A stretch of DNA of 64,000 nucleotides from Polaribacter sp. HaHaR_3_91 (GTDB lineage Bacteria; Bacteroidota; Bacteroidia; Flavobacteriales; Flavobacteriaceae), in contig NZ_CP058986.1 of NCBI RefSeq assembly GCF_019278525.1, forward strand, positions 930,001-994,000, in the 5' to 3' direction. Under the pieces are notes generated by a model, which did no database searches, was not told the DNA's origin, and saw only the letters and a program-made list of their open reading frames with translations. A program made the position numbers and the translations under genes. Below are positions 26,669-34,927 of the stretch, in pieces; position 1 is the stretch's first letter; the number at the start of each line of letters is the position of its first letter.

Positions 26669-27649
26669 TTATTTTTTATACATCACTTCTTTTACCGCTT
26701 TTATAACATCGTTATAATTTGGTATCCATTTCTCAAATAAAACAGGAGAATAAGGAGCAGGAGTATCTGCAGTAGTAATTCTTTTAATAGGAGCATCTAA
26801 ATAATCAAACGCTTCATCTTGTATTCTATAAGTTATTTCTGTAGAAATACTAGCAAATGGCCAAGATTCTTCTAAAATAACTAATCTATTTGTCTTTTTT
26901 ACTGATGTTAAAATAGCAGCATGATCCATTGGACGTACTGTTCTTAAATCAATAATTTCACAAGAAATATTTTCTTTTGCTAATTCGTCAGCAGCTTTAT
27001 AAGCTTCTTTAATAATTTTTCCAAAAGAAACGATTGTTACATCTGTTCCTGCTCTTTTAATGTCTGCAACTCCAATAGGGATAATGTATTCTCCTTCTGG
27101 GATTTCCATTTTATCACCATACATTTGTTCAGACTCCATAAAAATAACCGGATCGTCATCTCTAATAGCTGCTTTTAATAAACCCTTTGCATCATAAGGA
27201 TTAGAAGGTACTATAACCTTTAAACCAGGTGTATTTGCAAACCAGTTTTCAAATGCTTGTGAGTGTGTTGCTCCTAATTGACCAGCAGAACCTGTTGGAC
27301 CTCTAAAAACAATTGGACAATTGAATTGTCCACCAGACATTTGTCTAATTTTGGCAGCGTTATTTATAATTTGATCAATTCCAACTAAAGAGAAGTTAAA
27401 AGTCATATATTCTACAATTGGTCTAAGACCATTCATTGCAGAACCAACAGCAACACCGGCAAAACCAAGTTCTGCAATAGGTGTATCTATAACACGTTTA
27501 GCACCAAACTCATCTAACATACCTTTAGATGCTTTGTATGCACCATTATATTCGGCTACTTCTTCACCCATTAAGTAAATGCTTTCATCTCTGCGCATTT
27601 CTTCACTCATGGCTTCACATATAGCCTCTCTGAATTGAACTGTTTTCAT
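26669..27649 (-). CDS. pdhB: Pyruvate dehydrogenase E1 component, beta subunit
   Basis: The 326-residue protein has the transketolase pyrimidine-binding domain (MGEEVAEYNGAYKASKGML, then GVAVGSAMNGLRPIVEYMTF) and the C-terminal transketolase domain (SFGKIIKEAYKAADEL, EIIDLRTVRPMD, ILEESWPFASISTEI). It pairs with an alpha subunit to decarboxylate pyruvate with thiamine diphosphate and feed acetyl-CoA synthesis. The alpha subunit and the E2/E3 genes are not in the window, so the gene stands alone. A related branched-chain E1 beta is possible, but the sequence is closest to the pyruvate type. Confidence 0.9.
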   Translation of the reverse strand: MKTVQFREAICEAMSEEMRRDESIYLMGEEVAEYNGAYKASKGMLDEFGAKRVIDTPIAELGFAGVAVGSAMNGLRPIVEYMTFNFSLVGIDQIINNAAKIRQMSGGQFNCPIVFRGPTGSAGQLGATHSQAFENWFANTPGLKVIVPSNPYDAKGLLKAAIRDDDPVIFMESEQMYGDKMEIPEGEYIIPIGVADIKRAGTDVTIVSFGKIIKEAYKAADELAKENISCEIIDLRTVRPMDHAAILTSVKKTNRLVILEESWPFASISTEITYRIQDEAFDYLDAPIKRITTADTPAPYSPVLFEKWIPNYNDVIKAVKEVMYKK

Positions 27650-27681
27650 CTAGTATTAATTGTAATTAGTAATTTCTATTG

Positions 27682-27689
27682 CAAAAGTA
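27682..27689 (-). promoter_or_regulatory. -7 element of pdhB
   Basis: On the minus strand this reads TACTTTTG, an exact TAnnTTTG match, 32 nt before the pdhB ATG. A minus-strand TTTG lies 24 nt further upstream, slightly beyond the normal spacing. Confidence 0.5.
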
Positions 27690-27766
27690 ATCATTTATGA
27701 GAATAAAATTAGTCAAAAATAAATAAATAATAATATGAATTAATTTCATTTATCAATATTTATTTT

Positions 27767-28785
27767 TTAATTAAAAATACTAAGACTTTTTGTGTAATCA
27801 AAACCTTTTATATTAGATAAATCTAAAAGGGTATGAGGATACATTAATAATAGTTTAAAAGGGACTAAGATTATTTTTTCTAGTTCGGTAAAATTAAAAG
27901 CACGAGGTCCTATAGTTAAAAAGAGTACTAGTTTTATAAAAGTCAAAGATCTTACTTGCATTGCTAAAATTGGTATGGTGTTTTTTCCGAAAAAGGATTA
28001 GAATTTAAAAATGGGTAAAACTTTATAAAAGTTACACCAAAAGAGAACTCCTACAAGTGCATTTATAATAAATAAAAACTCATTTCCATATTTAAATCTA
28101 TACATGTCTACTTCTTGCAGAAGGAATAAAGAAAAAATTAAATGAAGTATACCTAAAATAAAAAGAGATATTTTCTCTCCTTTCCAATTATTAAAAAACA
28201 AATAGTTTTTAGTGTAGTAACCAAAGGTGTAAAAAATTAAAGAAACGTCTAAACTCCAAAAGAGCTTTATGTTTGTGAATCTAGGAATTAAAAAACCCAT
28301 AAATACACTAATAATTATGATTAGGAATTTAACTTTTTTGTTTTGGATGATTTTTTTTATCAACCAAAAAATAAGAAAAGTTAAAAAAATGGAGGGTAAA
28401 AACCACATTGGAATTCCCCAATTCATATATTCTACGTCTCCTTGAGCATAAAAAACACTCATAAAATTTTTAACTGGAGAAAGTTCTAAAGCTGCTGATT
28501 CTCCATATTTTCTGCCTAAAAATAACCAAAAGAGAAAAAACATAAAACTCCATAGAAAATATGGGATTAAAAGTTGTTGAACCCTTTTTTTAACGATCTC
28601 GAAATAAGATTTCTTAGGATGAAAAACGCTCGCAATTAAAAAAAAAATAAAGGCATATGAAAACTATAAATATAATTCTCGATTAAAGGGAAATTATGTC
28701 CGATAACAACTAGAATGATACCAAAACCTTTAATTTGGTCAATCCAATTTATTCTTTTTTGATTTGAAACTAGAGCGCTGATATT
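27767..28785 (-). pseudogene. Decayed acyltransferase 3 (OafA/YrhL-type) gene
   Basis: The minus strand encodes an acyltransferase 3 membrane protein in pieces. The first piece reads INWIDQIKGFGIILVVIGHNF, with the catalytic-type His, then YSFHMPLFFF. A run of ten T residues (A-run 28638-28647 on the plus strand) then shifts the frame; eleven would restore it. The second piece runs as 181 residues of helices to an in-frame TAA at 27998-28000. The same frame continues with SFFGKNTIPILAMQVRSL to 27767. No usable start codon precedes the first piece. Three independent lesions over about 340 codons indicate a true pseudogene, formerly modifying a surface glycan or lipid. Confidence 0.85.
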
Positions 28786-28893
28786 TTTTTTGAAATTTTA
28801 TTTTACTATTAATTTTGTTTTAACTGTAAAGAGCATACTTTTTTTACATTTTATTAAATAAATGTATCTTCTTAATGAGAAAAAGTTAAATAA

Positions 28894-28931
28894 TTTAAAA
28901 AAATACTATGCATGCATAGTATTTTTTTAAA
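28894..28931. promoter_or_regulatory. 38-bp perfect palindrome upstream of etfB
   Basis: Positions 28894-28912 and 28913-28931 are exact reverse complements with no spacer. The core is TACTATGCATGCATAGTA, extended by seven A and seven T, then TTT/AAA. It lies just upstream of a -7-like TATTTTCG (28940-28947), so its right arm covers where the -33 box of etfB should be. It may be an operator or a cruciform-forming site. Confidence 0.8.
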
Positions 28932-28978
28932 AAATTACGTATTTTCGTTGCAGATAAAAAGTATAAAAATAGAATTTT

Positions 28979-29725
28979 ATGAAAATATTGGTTTGTATTA
29001 GTCATGTTCCAGATACCACATCTAAGATTAATTTTACAGAAAACGATACAAAATTTGATACAAATGGTGTACAGTTTGTTATTAACCCTTACGATGAATT
29101 TTGTTTAACAAGAGCCATGTGGTTTAAAGAAAAACAAGGTGCTTCTGTTACAATTGTAAATGTTGGTGGTCCAGAAACAGAACCTACATTACGTAAAGCT
29201 TTAGCAATTGGAGCCGATAATGCAATACGTGTAAATGTAAACCCAACAGACGGATTTCAAGTAGCAAAAGAATTAGCCGCAGTAGTTAAAAATGGCGAAT
29301 ATGATTTAGTATTGGCAGGAAAAGAATCTGCAGACTATAATGGTCAAATGGTTCCTGGAATGTTAGCTACTTTAACCGATTTTAACTTTATAAATGGTTG
29401 TGTTGGTATAGAAGTAGACGGTACTTCTGTTACTGCAACTAGAGAAATAGATGGAGGAAATGAAACCTTATCAACAAGCTTGCCTTTAGTAATTGGTGGA
29501 CAAAAAGGAGTGGTTGAAGAAAAAGATTTACGCATACCAAACATGCGTGGAATTATGATGGCACGTAAAAAACCATTAGAAGTGGTAGAGCCAGTTAGTA
29601 ATGAAGCATCAACAAGTATTCAATCTTTTGAAAAACTACCAGCAAAAGGAGCTGTAAAATTAGTAGATGCAGATAATGTAGATGAGTTAATTAGCTTATT
29701 GCATAACGAAGCAAAAGTAATATAA
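28979..29725 (+). CDS. etfB: Electron transfer flavoprotein subunit beta
   Basis: The 248-residue protein has the ETF beta pattern: ILVCISHVPDTTSKI start, NPYDEFCLTRA, VNVGGPETEPTLRKALAIGADNAIRV, and VLAGKESADYNGQMVPGMLA, the stretch that holds AMP in the beta subunit. With EtfA it forms a soluble FAD heterodimer that carries electrons from acyl-CoA dehydrogenases to the quinone pool. It is the first gene of an etfBA unit; etfA follows after 107 nt containing a hairpin. A large palindrome and a -7-like element sit directly upstream. Confidence 0.95.
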   Translation: MKILVCISHVPDTTSKINFTENDTKFDTNGVQFVINPYDEFCLTRAMWFKEKQGASVTIVNVGGPETEPTLRKALAIGADNAIRVNVNPTDGFQVAKELAAVVKNGEYDLVLAGKESADYNGQMVPGMLATLTDFNFINGCVGIEVDGTSVTATREIDGGNETLSTSLPLVIGGQKGVVEEKDLRIPNMRGIMMARKKPLEVVEPVSNEASTSIQSFEKLPAKGAVKLVDADNVDELISLLHNEAKVI

Positions 29726-29753
29726 AGAGGTGTAATTGGTGAATTGTTGAATC

Positions 29754-29788
29754 GTGTAATTGTTATAACGATTACCCAACAATTACAC
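29754..29788 (+). repeat. Inverted repeat between etfB and etfA
   Basis: GTGTAATTGTT (29754-29764) pairs perfectly with AACAATTACAC (29778-29788) around a 13-nt loop. More copies of the TTACAC word follow at 29799-29815. There is no T-run, so it is probably an mRNA stability element or a repeat sequence rather than a terminator. Confidence 0.65.
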
Positions 29789-29832
29789 AGTTAAATAATT
29801 ACACATTTTACACAATTTAAAAAAATAAATAT

Positions 29833-30789
29833 ATGTCTGTTTTAGTTTTTGCCGATTCATCGGAAGGAAAATTTAAGAAAACTGCTTTAGAAGTAGTTTC
29901 ATATGGAAAAAAAGTTGCAGAACAATTAGGTACTAATGTTGTTGCAATCACAATAAATGCAAGCGATTCATCAGAATTATATACGTACGGAGCAGAGAAA
30001 GTAGTTTCAGTTTCTAATGATGCTTTACAAACTTTTAATGCAAAACAATATGCAGCTGTAATTACAGAAGTTGCAAAAGCACAAAGTGCAACTGTTGTAG
30101 TTGTAGATTCTAGTACAGATGGTTTGTATCTAGCGCCAATTGTTGCAGTAAACTTAGAAGCAGGTTGCGTTTCTAACGTAGTAGATGTACCATCAAGTAA
30201 GAGTCCGTTTACGGTAAAAAGAAAAACATTTTCTAACAAAGCATTTTCAAATACTGTAATTTCTACAGAGCATAAAGTTATAGGAGTTGCCAAAAATTCT
30301 TATGGCGTTCATGAAAATGAAGTTGCAGGAAGCACAGAAACTTTTGAAGCTACAATAGTAGAATCAGGAGTTAAATCAGAAAAAATAGAAAGAGTTACTG
30401 GTAAAGTAACTATTGCAGATGCAGAAATTGTTGTCTCTGCAGGTAGAGGATTAAAAGGACCAGAAAACTGGGGCATGGTAGAAGAGTTGGCAGAAGTTTT
30501 AGGAGCTGCAACCGCATGTTCTAAACCAGTTTCAGATTTAGGATGGCGTCCACATGCAGAACATGTAGGGCAAACAGGTAAGCCAGTTGCATCTAATTTA
30601 TATATTGCCATTGGTATTTCTGGAGCAATCCAACATTTAGCAGGTATCAACGCGTCAAAAGTAAAGGTAGTTATAAACACAGACCCAGAAGCGCCGTTTT
30701 TTAAAGCAGCAGATTATGGTATTGTTGGTGATGCTTTTGAAGTTGTACCAAAATTAATCGAAAAATTAAAAGCTTTTAAAGCATCTTAA
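29833..30789 (+). CDS. etfA: Electron transfer flavoprotein subunit alpha
   Basis: This 318-residue subunit binds FAD. The N-terminal domain (1-190) is followed by the FAD domain with SAGRGLKGPENWGMVEELA, the GATACSKPVSDLGWRPHAEHVGQTGK region, and the signature YIAIGISGAIQHLAGI through INTDPEAPFFKAADYGIVGD. All FAD contacts appear intact. Together with etfB it supports fatty-acid or amino-acid oxidation. An intrinsic terminator follows at about 30901. Two long antisense frames over this gene are codon-phase artefacts, not genes. Confidence 0.96.
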   Translation: MSVLVFADSSEGKFKKTALEVVSYGKKVAEQLGTNVVAITINASDSSELYTYGAEKVVSVSNDALQTFNAKQYAAVITEVAKAQSATVVVVDSSTDGLYLAPIVAVNLEAGCVSNVVDVPSSKSPFTVKRKTFSNKAFSNTVISTEHKVIGVAKNSYGVHENEVAGSTETFEATIVESGVKSEKIERVTGKVTIADAEIVVSAGRGLKGPENWGMVEELAEVLGAATACSKPVSDLGWRPHAEHVGQTGKPVASNLYIAIGISGAIQHLAGINASKVKVVINTDPEAPFFKAADYGIVGDAFEVVPKLIEKLKAFKAS

Positions 30790-30900
30790 TTATTAAAAAG
30801 TTAATGAAAGCATTGCTTGGGAGTTTCTTTTAAAATAGGAATCTAATTAAAGAATTTATTCTTTTTGGGCGTGCCAAAATTATTTAAAATGTATTATTAG

Positions 30901-30938
30901 AAACTTATCAGAAGTAAAATTTTGATAAGTTTTTTTTA
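30901..30938 (+). terminator. Intrinsic terminator of etfBA
   Basis: AAACTTATCA (30901-30910) pairs with TGATAAGTTT (30923-30932) across a 12-nt loop, followed by T residues to about 30938. Confidence 0.8.
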
Positions 30939-30966
30939 TAAACATTTACCAGAACCAAATAATTTT

Positions 30967-31051
30967 GTCAGGCTTTCCGCACTCGCTTTTTTATTTTTAA
31001 AAGAAAAATAAAAAGAGCTCAAACAACTGCTACAATCTTTCACGCAAGAGT
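30967..31051. repeat. Putative flavobacterial intergenic repeat element (copy A)
   Basis: Within the 389-nt gap between etfA and the next gene lies a GC-richer element. It consists of a GGCTTTCCGCACTCGC block, a T-run/A-run hairpin, then GAGCTCAAACAACTGCTAC and a CACGCAAG end. Its plan (GCTxTTCC block, hairpin of T- and A-runs, short GC block) resembles the element at 49443-49518. The remaining sequence of the gap (31052-31178) is AT-rich with no gene. Confidence 0.35.
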
Positions 31052-31178
31052 AAATATCACTTTTTTAAGAAATATCAGCTTTAAGCTATTATTTTTATTA
31101 AATTGTGCCCTCTAAAAAGTTTGTGAAAATGACCTCAAAAAAAAATACAAATATTTTTAGTTTTACGTAAATAAATTT

Positions 31179-31790
31179 ATGAGTTTAATACAATTAACTA
31201 TAAAGGGTATTTCTTACAGTCAAACTCAGAGTGGTGCTTATGCATTGGTTTTGAGTGAGATGGAAGGAACGAGAACTTTACCTATTATTATTGGAGCCTT
31301 CGAAGCACAATCTATTGCCATAGCTTTAGAGACAGAAATTAAACCTCCAAGACCACTTACACATGATCTCTTTAAAACATTTTCAGACCGCTTTTCTGTC
31401 ACAGTAAAAGAGGTAATTATCCATAAATTAGTAGATGGTGTATTTTTTTCTAGCTTAGTTTGCGAAAAAGACGGTGTAGAAGAAATAATAGACGCAAGAA
31501 CTTCAGACGCAATTGCCATAGCAGTTCGTTTTCAAGCACCAATATATACTTATGAAAATATTTTAGAAAAAGCAGGTATTTTTTTAAAAATAGAAGAAGA
31601 ATTTGGTATCGAAGATACTTCAGAATCAGACGAAATTTCGTTAGAATTAGAAGACTTAGTTGTTCAAAAAGAAGAACCTTTTTCAGATGTATCTTTAAAA
31701 GATCTTCACGATCAATTAAATAATGCAGTTTCCGATGAAAACTATGAGTTGGCTGCAAAAATTAGAGACGAAATAAGTAAACGCTCTTAA
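31179..31790 (+). CDS. Bifunctional nuclease (DUF151) family protein with UVR motif
   Basis: A 203-residue protein. The bifunctional nuclease domain covers about 1-130 (LPIIIGAFEAQSIAIALE, DARTSDAIAIAVRFQAPIYT). An acidic linker follows, and the C-terminal UVR motif lies at about 168-203 (LKDLHDQLNNAVSDENYELAAKIRDEI), as in UvrB/UvrC partners. Members of the family have reported DNase/RNase activity and are linked to DNA repair or stress responses. The DUF151-UVR combination is common in Bacteroidota. The nucleoside transporter gene starts 17 nt later, so they are probably co-transcribed. Confidence 0.9.
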   Translation: MSLIQLTIKGISYSQTQSGAYALVLSEMEGTRTLPIIIGAFEAQSIAIALETEIKPPRPLTHDLFKTFSDRFSVTVKEVIIHKLVDGVFFSSLVCEKDGVEEIIDARTSDAIAIAVRFQAPIYTYENILEKAGIFLKIEEEFGIEDTSESDEISLELEDLVVQKEEPFSDVSLKDLHDQLNNAVSDENYELAAKIRDEISKRS

Positions 31791-31807
31791 TATTATACGT
31801 ACACATT

Positions 31808-33253
31808 ATGAAAAAAATATTTATTGCTGTTTTCTGTTTGTTGTCAATTTCTGTTTTCTCTCAAAGTACAGAAACTGTTTCTGCTATTACAGAAATTGTA
31901 CCTAGTCAAGGTTTTTCCTTTCAGAGTTTATGGAGAGGTGTTTTAGGTATGTGTTCTTTAATTATAATAGCTTTCTTGTTTAGTGCAAACAAAAAAGCAA
32001 TTGATTGGAAAAAAGTAGGTATTGGTTTATTCTTACAATTAATAATTGCTATTGGAGTTTTAAAAGTAGAATTTATTCAATCTATTTTCGAATTTGTTGG
32101 AGGGATTTTTATAGAAATATTAGCTTATACAAAAGCAGGAAGTGAGTTTTTATTTGCTGGTATTGTAGGCGATATGAATAAGTTTGGTTACATATTTGCT
32201 TTTCAGGTATTGCCAACAATTATATTCTTTTCTGCCTTAACATCTCTATTATTCTATTTAGGAATCATTCAAAAAGTAGTAAAAGTTTTAGCTATTGTTT
32301 TATCTAAGTTTTTAGGTATTTCTGGTATGGAAAGTCTTTCTGTAGCGGGTAATATCTTCTTAGGACAAACAGAAGCACCACTTTTAATAAAAGCTTATTT
32401 AGAGAAAATGAATAAGTCGGAAATGCTATTGGTAATGATTGGTGGTATGGCAACTGTTGCAGGTGCTGTGTTGGCTGCTTACATTGGTTTTTTAGGTGGT
32501 GGAGATAAAGAGTTAGAATTGGTGTTTGCTAAACATTTATTAGCAGCTTCTGTAATGGCGGCTCCGGGTGCTATTGTAATCTCAAAAATATTATATCCAC
32601 AAACAGAAGAAGTAAATTCTGACGTTTCTGTTTCTCAAGAAAAAATAGGTGCTAATATATTAGACGCTATTGCTAATGGAACCACAGAAGGGCTTCGTTT
32701 AGCAGTAAATGTAGGAGCAATGCTTCTAGTTTTTGTAGCTATCATTGCGATGTTAAATGGTATTTTAGGAGCTGTTGCATCTTTTGATGGTTTTACAATT
32801 GAATATCTAAGTCTAGAATGGAGAATTACTTCTCTAAACGATATTATAGCACAAAACACTCTTTATGATGGTCTTTCTTTAGAGTTTATTTTAGGATATA
32901 TATTTGCTCCTTTAATGTGGCTTATTGGTGTTGCTCAGGAAGATATGGCGTTAATGGGGCAGTTATTAGGTATTAAATTAGCCGCAAGTGAGTTTGTTGG
33001 TTATATACAATTGGCAGATTTAAAAAATGCAACAAGCGCTACACATTTAACTTTTAACAAGTCTATAATTATGGCGACTTATATGTTATGTGGTTTTGCT
33101 AACTTTGCTTCTATAGGAATACAAATAGGAGGTATTGGTTCTTTAGCTCCTGGGCAACGTAAAGTATTGTCAGAGTTTGGAATGAAAGCTTTAATAGGAG
33201 GTACTATTGCATCTTTAATGTCTGCAACAATTGCAGGTATGATTATAGGATAG
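31808..33253 (+). CDS. nupC: Concentrative nucleoside transporter (NupC/CNT family)
   Basis: The 481-residue protein has an N-terminal signal-peptide-like helix (cleavage near SVFSQ) and then about ten membrane helices. CNT family motifs include GNIFLGQTEAPLLIKAYLEKM in the first half and NFASIGIQIGGIGSLAPGQR in the second, which form the nucleoside and sodium sites. It imports nucleosides with sodium or protons. It lies just before thyA and folA, giving a pyrimidine salvage and thymidylate grouping. It ends with a terminator at 33321. Confidence 0.93.
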   Translation: MKKIFIAVFCLLSISVFSQSTETVSAITEIVPSQGFSFQSLWRGVLGMCSLIIIAFLFSANKKAIDWKKVGIGLFLQLIIAIGVLKVEFIQSIFEFVGGIFIEILAYTKAGSEFLFAGIVGDMNKFGYIFAFQVLPTIIFFSALTSLLFYLGIIQKVVKVLAIVLSKFLGISGMESLSVAGNIFLGQTEAPLLIKAYLEKMNKSEMLLVMIGGMATVAGAVLAAYIGFLGGGDKELELVFAKHLLAASVMAAPGAIVISKILYPQTEEVNSDVSVSQEKIGANILDAIANGTTEGLRLAVNVGAMLLVFVAIIAMLNGILGAVASFDGFTIEYLSLEWRITSLNDIIAQNTLYDGLSLEFILGYIFAPLMWLIGVAQEDMALMGQLLGIKLAASEFVGYIQLADLKNATSATHLTFNKSIIMATYMLCGFANFASIGIQIGGIGSLAPGQRKVLSEFGMKALIGGTIASLMSATIAGMIIG

Positions 33254-33320
33254 TGGCGAATCGCCACAGATAATCATAAAATGTTATCTTCAATCCGTTA
33301 ATAACTTTTATACAATATTT

Positions 33321-33356
33321 AAAAAGCATCAAGAAAAATTATTGATGCTTTTTCTA
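33321..33356 (+). terminator. Intrinsic terminator of the nucleoside transporter gene
   Basis: AAAAAGCATCAA (33321-33332) pairs perfectly with TTGATGCTTTTT (33342-33353), with a 9-nt loop and T residues after. A separate tight hairpin GTGGCG/CGCCAC overlaps the stop codon at 33253-33267. Confidence 0.85.
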
Positions 33357-33418
33357 TTTTTACAGAAGTTTATTATTGACGTTTACACAAATAAACAATT
33401 AAACGCTTACACATTATA

Positions 33419-34243
33419 ATGAAACAATATCACGACTTAGTAAAACACGTTTTAGAAAACGGAAACGAAAAAGGAGATAGAACAGGTACTGGAACAAAAA
33501 GTGTCTTTGGATACCAAATGCGTTTTGATTTAAGTGAAGGTTTTCCAATGGTTACTACTAAGAAACTACATTTAAAATCTATTATTTATGAATTGCTTTG
33601 GTTTATAAAAGGCGATACAAATATTAAATATTTACAAGAAAACGGCGTAAGAATCTGGAATGATTGGGCTGATGAAAATGGAGATTTAGGTCCTGTTTAC
33701 GGACATCAATGGCGTAATTGGAATAGTGATGAGGTAGATCAGTTAAAAGATGTTATAACGTCTATAAAGACCAATCCAAACTCAAGAAGAATGTTGGTTT
33801 CTGCTTGGAATCCTTCTGTATTACCAGATACTTCTGTGTCTTTTTCAGAAAATGTAGCCAATGGCAAAGCAGCGTTACCTCCTTGCCATGCTTTTTTTCA
33901 ATTTTATGTAGCAGATGGTAAGTTATCTTGTCAGCTATATCAAAGAAGTGCAGACATCTTTTTAGGAGTACCTTTTAATATTGCATCTTATGCATTATTT
34001 ACAATGATGATTGCACAAGTTTGTGGTTATGAGGCAGGCGAGTTTATTCATACTTTTGGAGATGCTCATATCTATAATAATCATAAAGAACAATTTGAAG
34101 TTCAGTTGGCTAGAGATATTAGACCTTTACCAAAAATGAAAATAAACCCAACAATAAAAAATATTGAAGATTTTACTTTCAAAGATTTTGAGCTGTTAGA
34201 TTATAATCCTCACCCACATATTAAAGGAAAAGTTGCAGTTTAG
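33419..34243 (+). CDS. thyA: Thymidylate synthase
   Basis: A 274-residue ThyA that methylates dUMP to dTMP using methylene-tetrahydrofolate. Catalytic Cys156 lies in [10 protein letters not shown]. Also present are [56 protein letters not shown] and the closing [14 protein letters not shown] end. An insertion of about ten residues precedes the catalytic loop (around [13 protein letters not shown]), as is common in Bacteroidota. The ATG directly follows a TTACACATT repeat word. Dihydrofolate reductase, which recycles its cofactor, is encoded 0.7 kb downstream. Confidence 0.97.
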   Translation: MKQYHDLVKHVLENGNEKGDRTGTGTKSVFGYQMRFDLSEGFPMVTTKKLHLKSIIYELLWFIKGDTNIKYLQENGVRIWNDWADENGDLGPVYGHQWRNWNSDEVDQLKDVITSIKTNPNSRRMLVSAWNPSVLPDTSVSFSENVANGKAALPPCHAFFQFYVADGKLSCQLYQRSADIFLGVPFNIASYALFTMMIAQVCGYEAGEFIHTFGDAHIYNNHKEQFEVQLARDIRPLPKMKINPTIKNIEDFTFKDFELLDYNPHPHIKGKVAV

Positions 34244-34271
34244 AAATTAAACTTACTTGATCATAAAACAG

Positions 34272-34310
34272 AAAAGAGCTTTCAAAATTAATTGGAAGCT
34301 CTTTTTTTTT
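34272..34310 (+). terminator. Intrinsic terminator of thyA
   Basis: AAAGAGCTTTC and GGAAGCTCTTT form a stem with one wobble pair (34272-34283 with 34294-34305), followed by a long T-run. Confidence 0.85.
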
Positions 34311-34328
34311 ATATCAATAACGTTTTTA

Positions 34329-34625
34329 TTATAAATTTAATACGCTGTTTTCTGTTCCTGCAAAGTCGTTCCAAGCAAGTCCATCTGCTTCTTGTTCGTT
34401 TGTATATGTACCATCTATTAAGTATTTAAACTCATAAGATTTTCCCGATTCTAAATCTAAAGTACCTTTAAAAGAACCATTTTTCAATTTCTTTAAAGGA
34501 GCCGATTTTTCATTCCACTCATTAAAGCATCCTACTACCACTACTTTTTTAGCTTCCTCAGCAGGCACAGTAAAAGTTACTTTACAAACTGGTTTGCTTT
34601 TCAAAAATTGTTTTTTAATTGCCAT
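34329..34625 (-). CDS. Small CBM48/isoamylase early-set domain protein
   Basis: Starting from the ATG at 34625 the protein is 98 residues (an upstream TTG at 34640 is unlikely). It is a single immunoglobulin-like early-set domain of the CBM48/AMPK-beta type: CKVTFTVPAEEAKKVVVVGCFNEWN, then FKGTLDLESGKSYEFKYLIDG. Such domains bind glycogen or other alpha-glucans and usually precede catalytic domains; here it stands alone, as in many Bacteroidota. It may link glycogen state to another process. Its promoter region is shared with folA. Confidence 0.88.
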   Translation of the reverse strand: MAIKKQFLKSKPVCKVTFTVPAEEAKKVVVVGCFNEWNEKSAPLKKLKNGSFKGTLDLESGKSYEFKYLIDGTYTNEQEADGLAWNDFAGTENSVLNL

Positions 34626-34901
34626 AATTATTCTATTCAAAAATTTTAAGTAAAAATATGTAACTACTTGGTTATAAACATCATTATTTAGTAAGAAAAT
34701 AAAAGAATTATCAGTTATGTAAAATGGCTATATAAATTATTAATAATTCAAAATTAAAGGGAATTAAAATTATTGTTTATATAAAATAAAGCATGTTTGT
34801 TTCTGCTTGATTTTCAGTGTTTTCAGTTCGAAAACGTATTCGTAAGTATGCTATATTGATTTAAAGTGCCCTTAAAACGTCAAATCTTGGTAGAAATATT
34901 C
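34626..34901. other. Divergent intergenic region upstream of folA
   Basis: An AT-rich stretch between two divergent genes. Apart from the folA -7 element at its right end and a small inverted repeat around TTTTCAGTTCGAAAA (about 34819-34833) I see no gene or strong structure. Confidence 0.5.
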
Positions 34902-34909
34902 TAATTTTG
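34902..34909 (+). promoter_or_regulatory. -7 element of folA
   Basis: TAATTTTG is an exact TAnnTTTG match 18 nt before the folA ATG, so the leader is very short. No TTTG at standard spacing is visible. Confidence 0.5.
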
Positions 34910-34927
34910 TTAAAATTTTAGGATTCT

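Noticed and set aside
28638..28647. Programmed frameshift or phase-variable switch in the acyltransferase
   Set aside because: Restoring the frame here would still leave an in-frame stop and no start codon, so decay is the better explanation.
29817..30680. Two long minus-strand reading frames (about 158 and 123 codons) opposite etfA
   Set aside because: They run antisense to a highly conserved gene in a fixed codon phase, have no family resemblance and no promoter; they are by-products of etfA codon usage.
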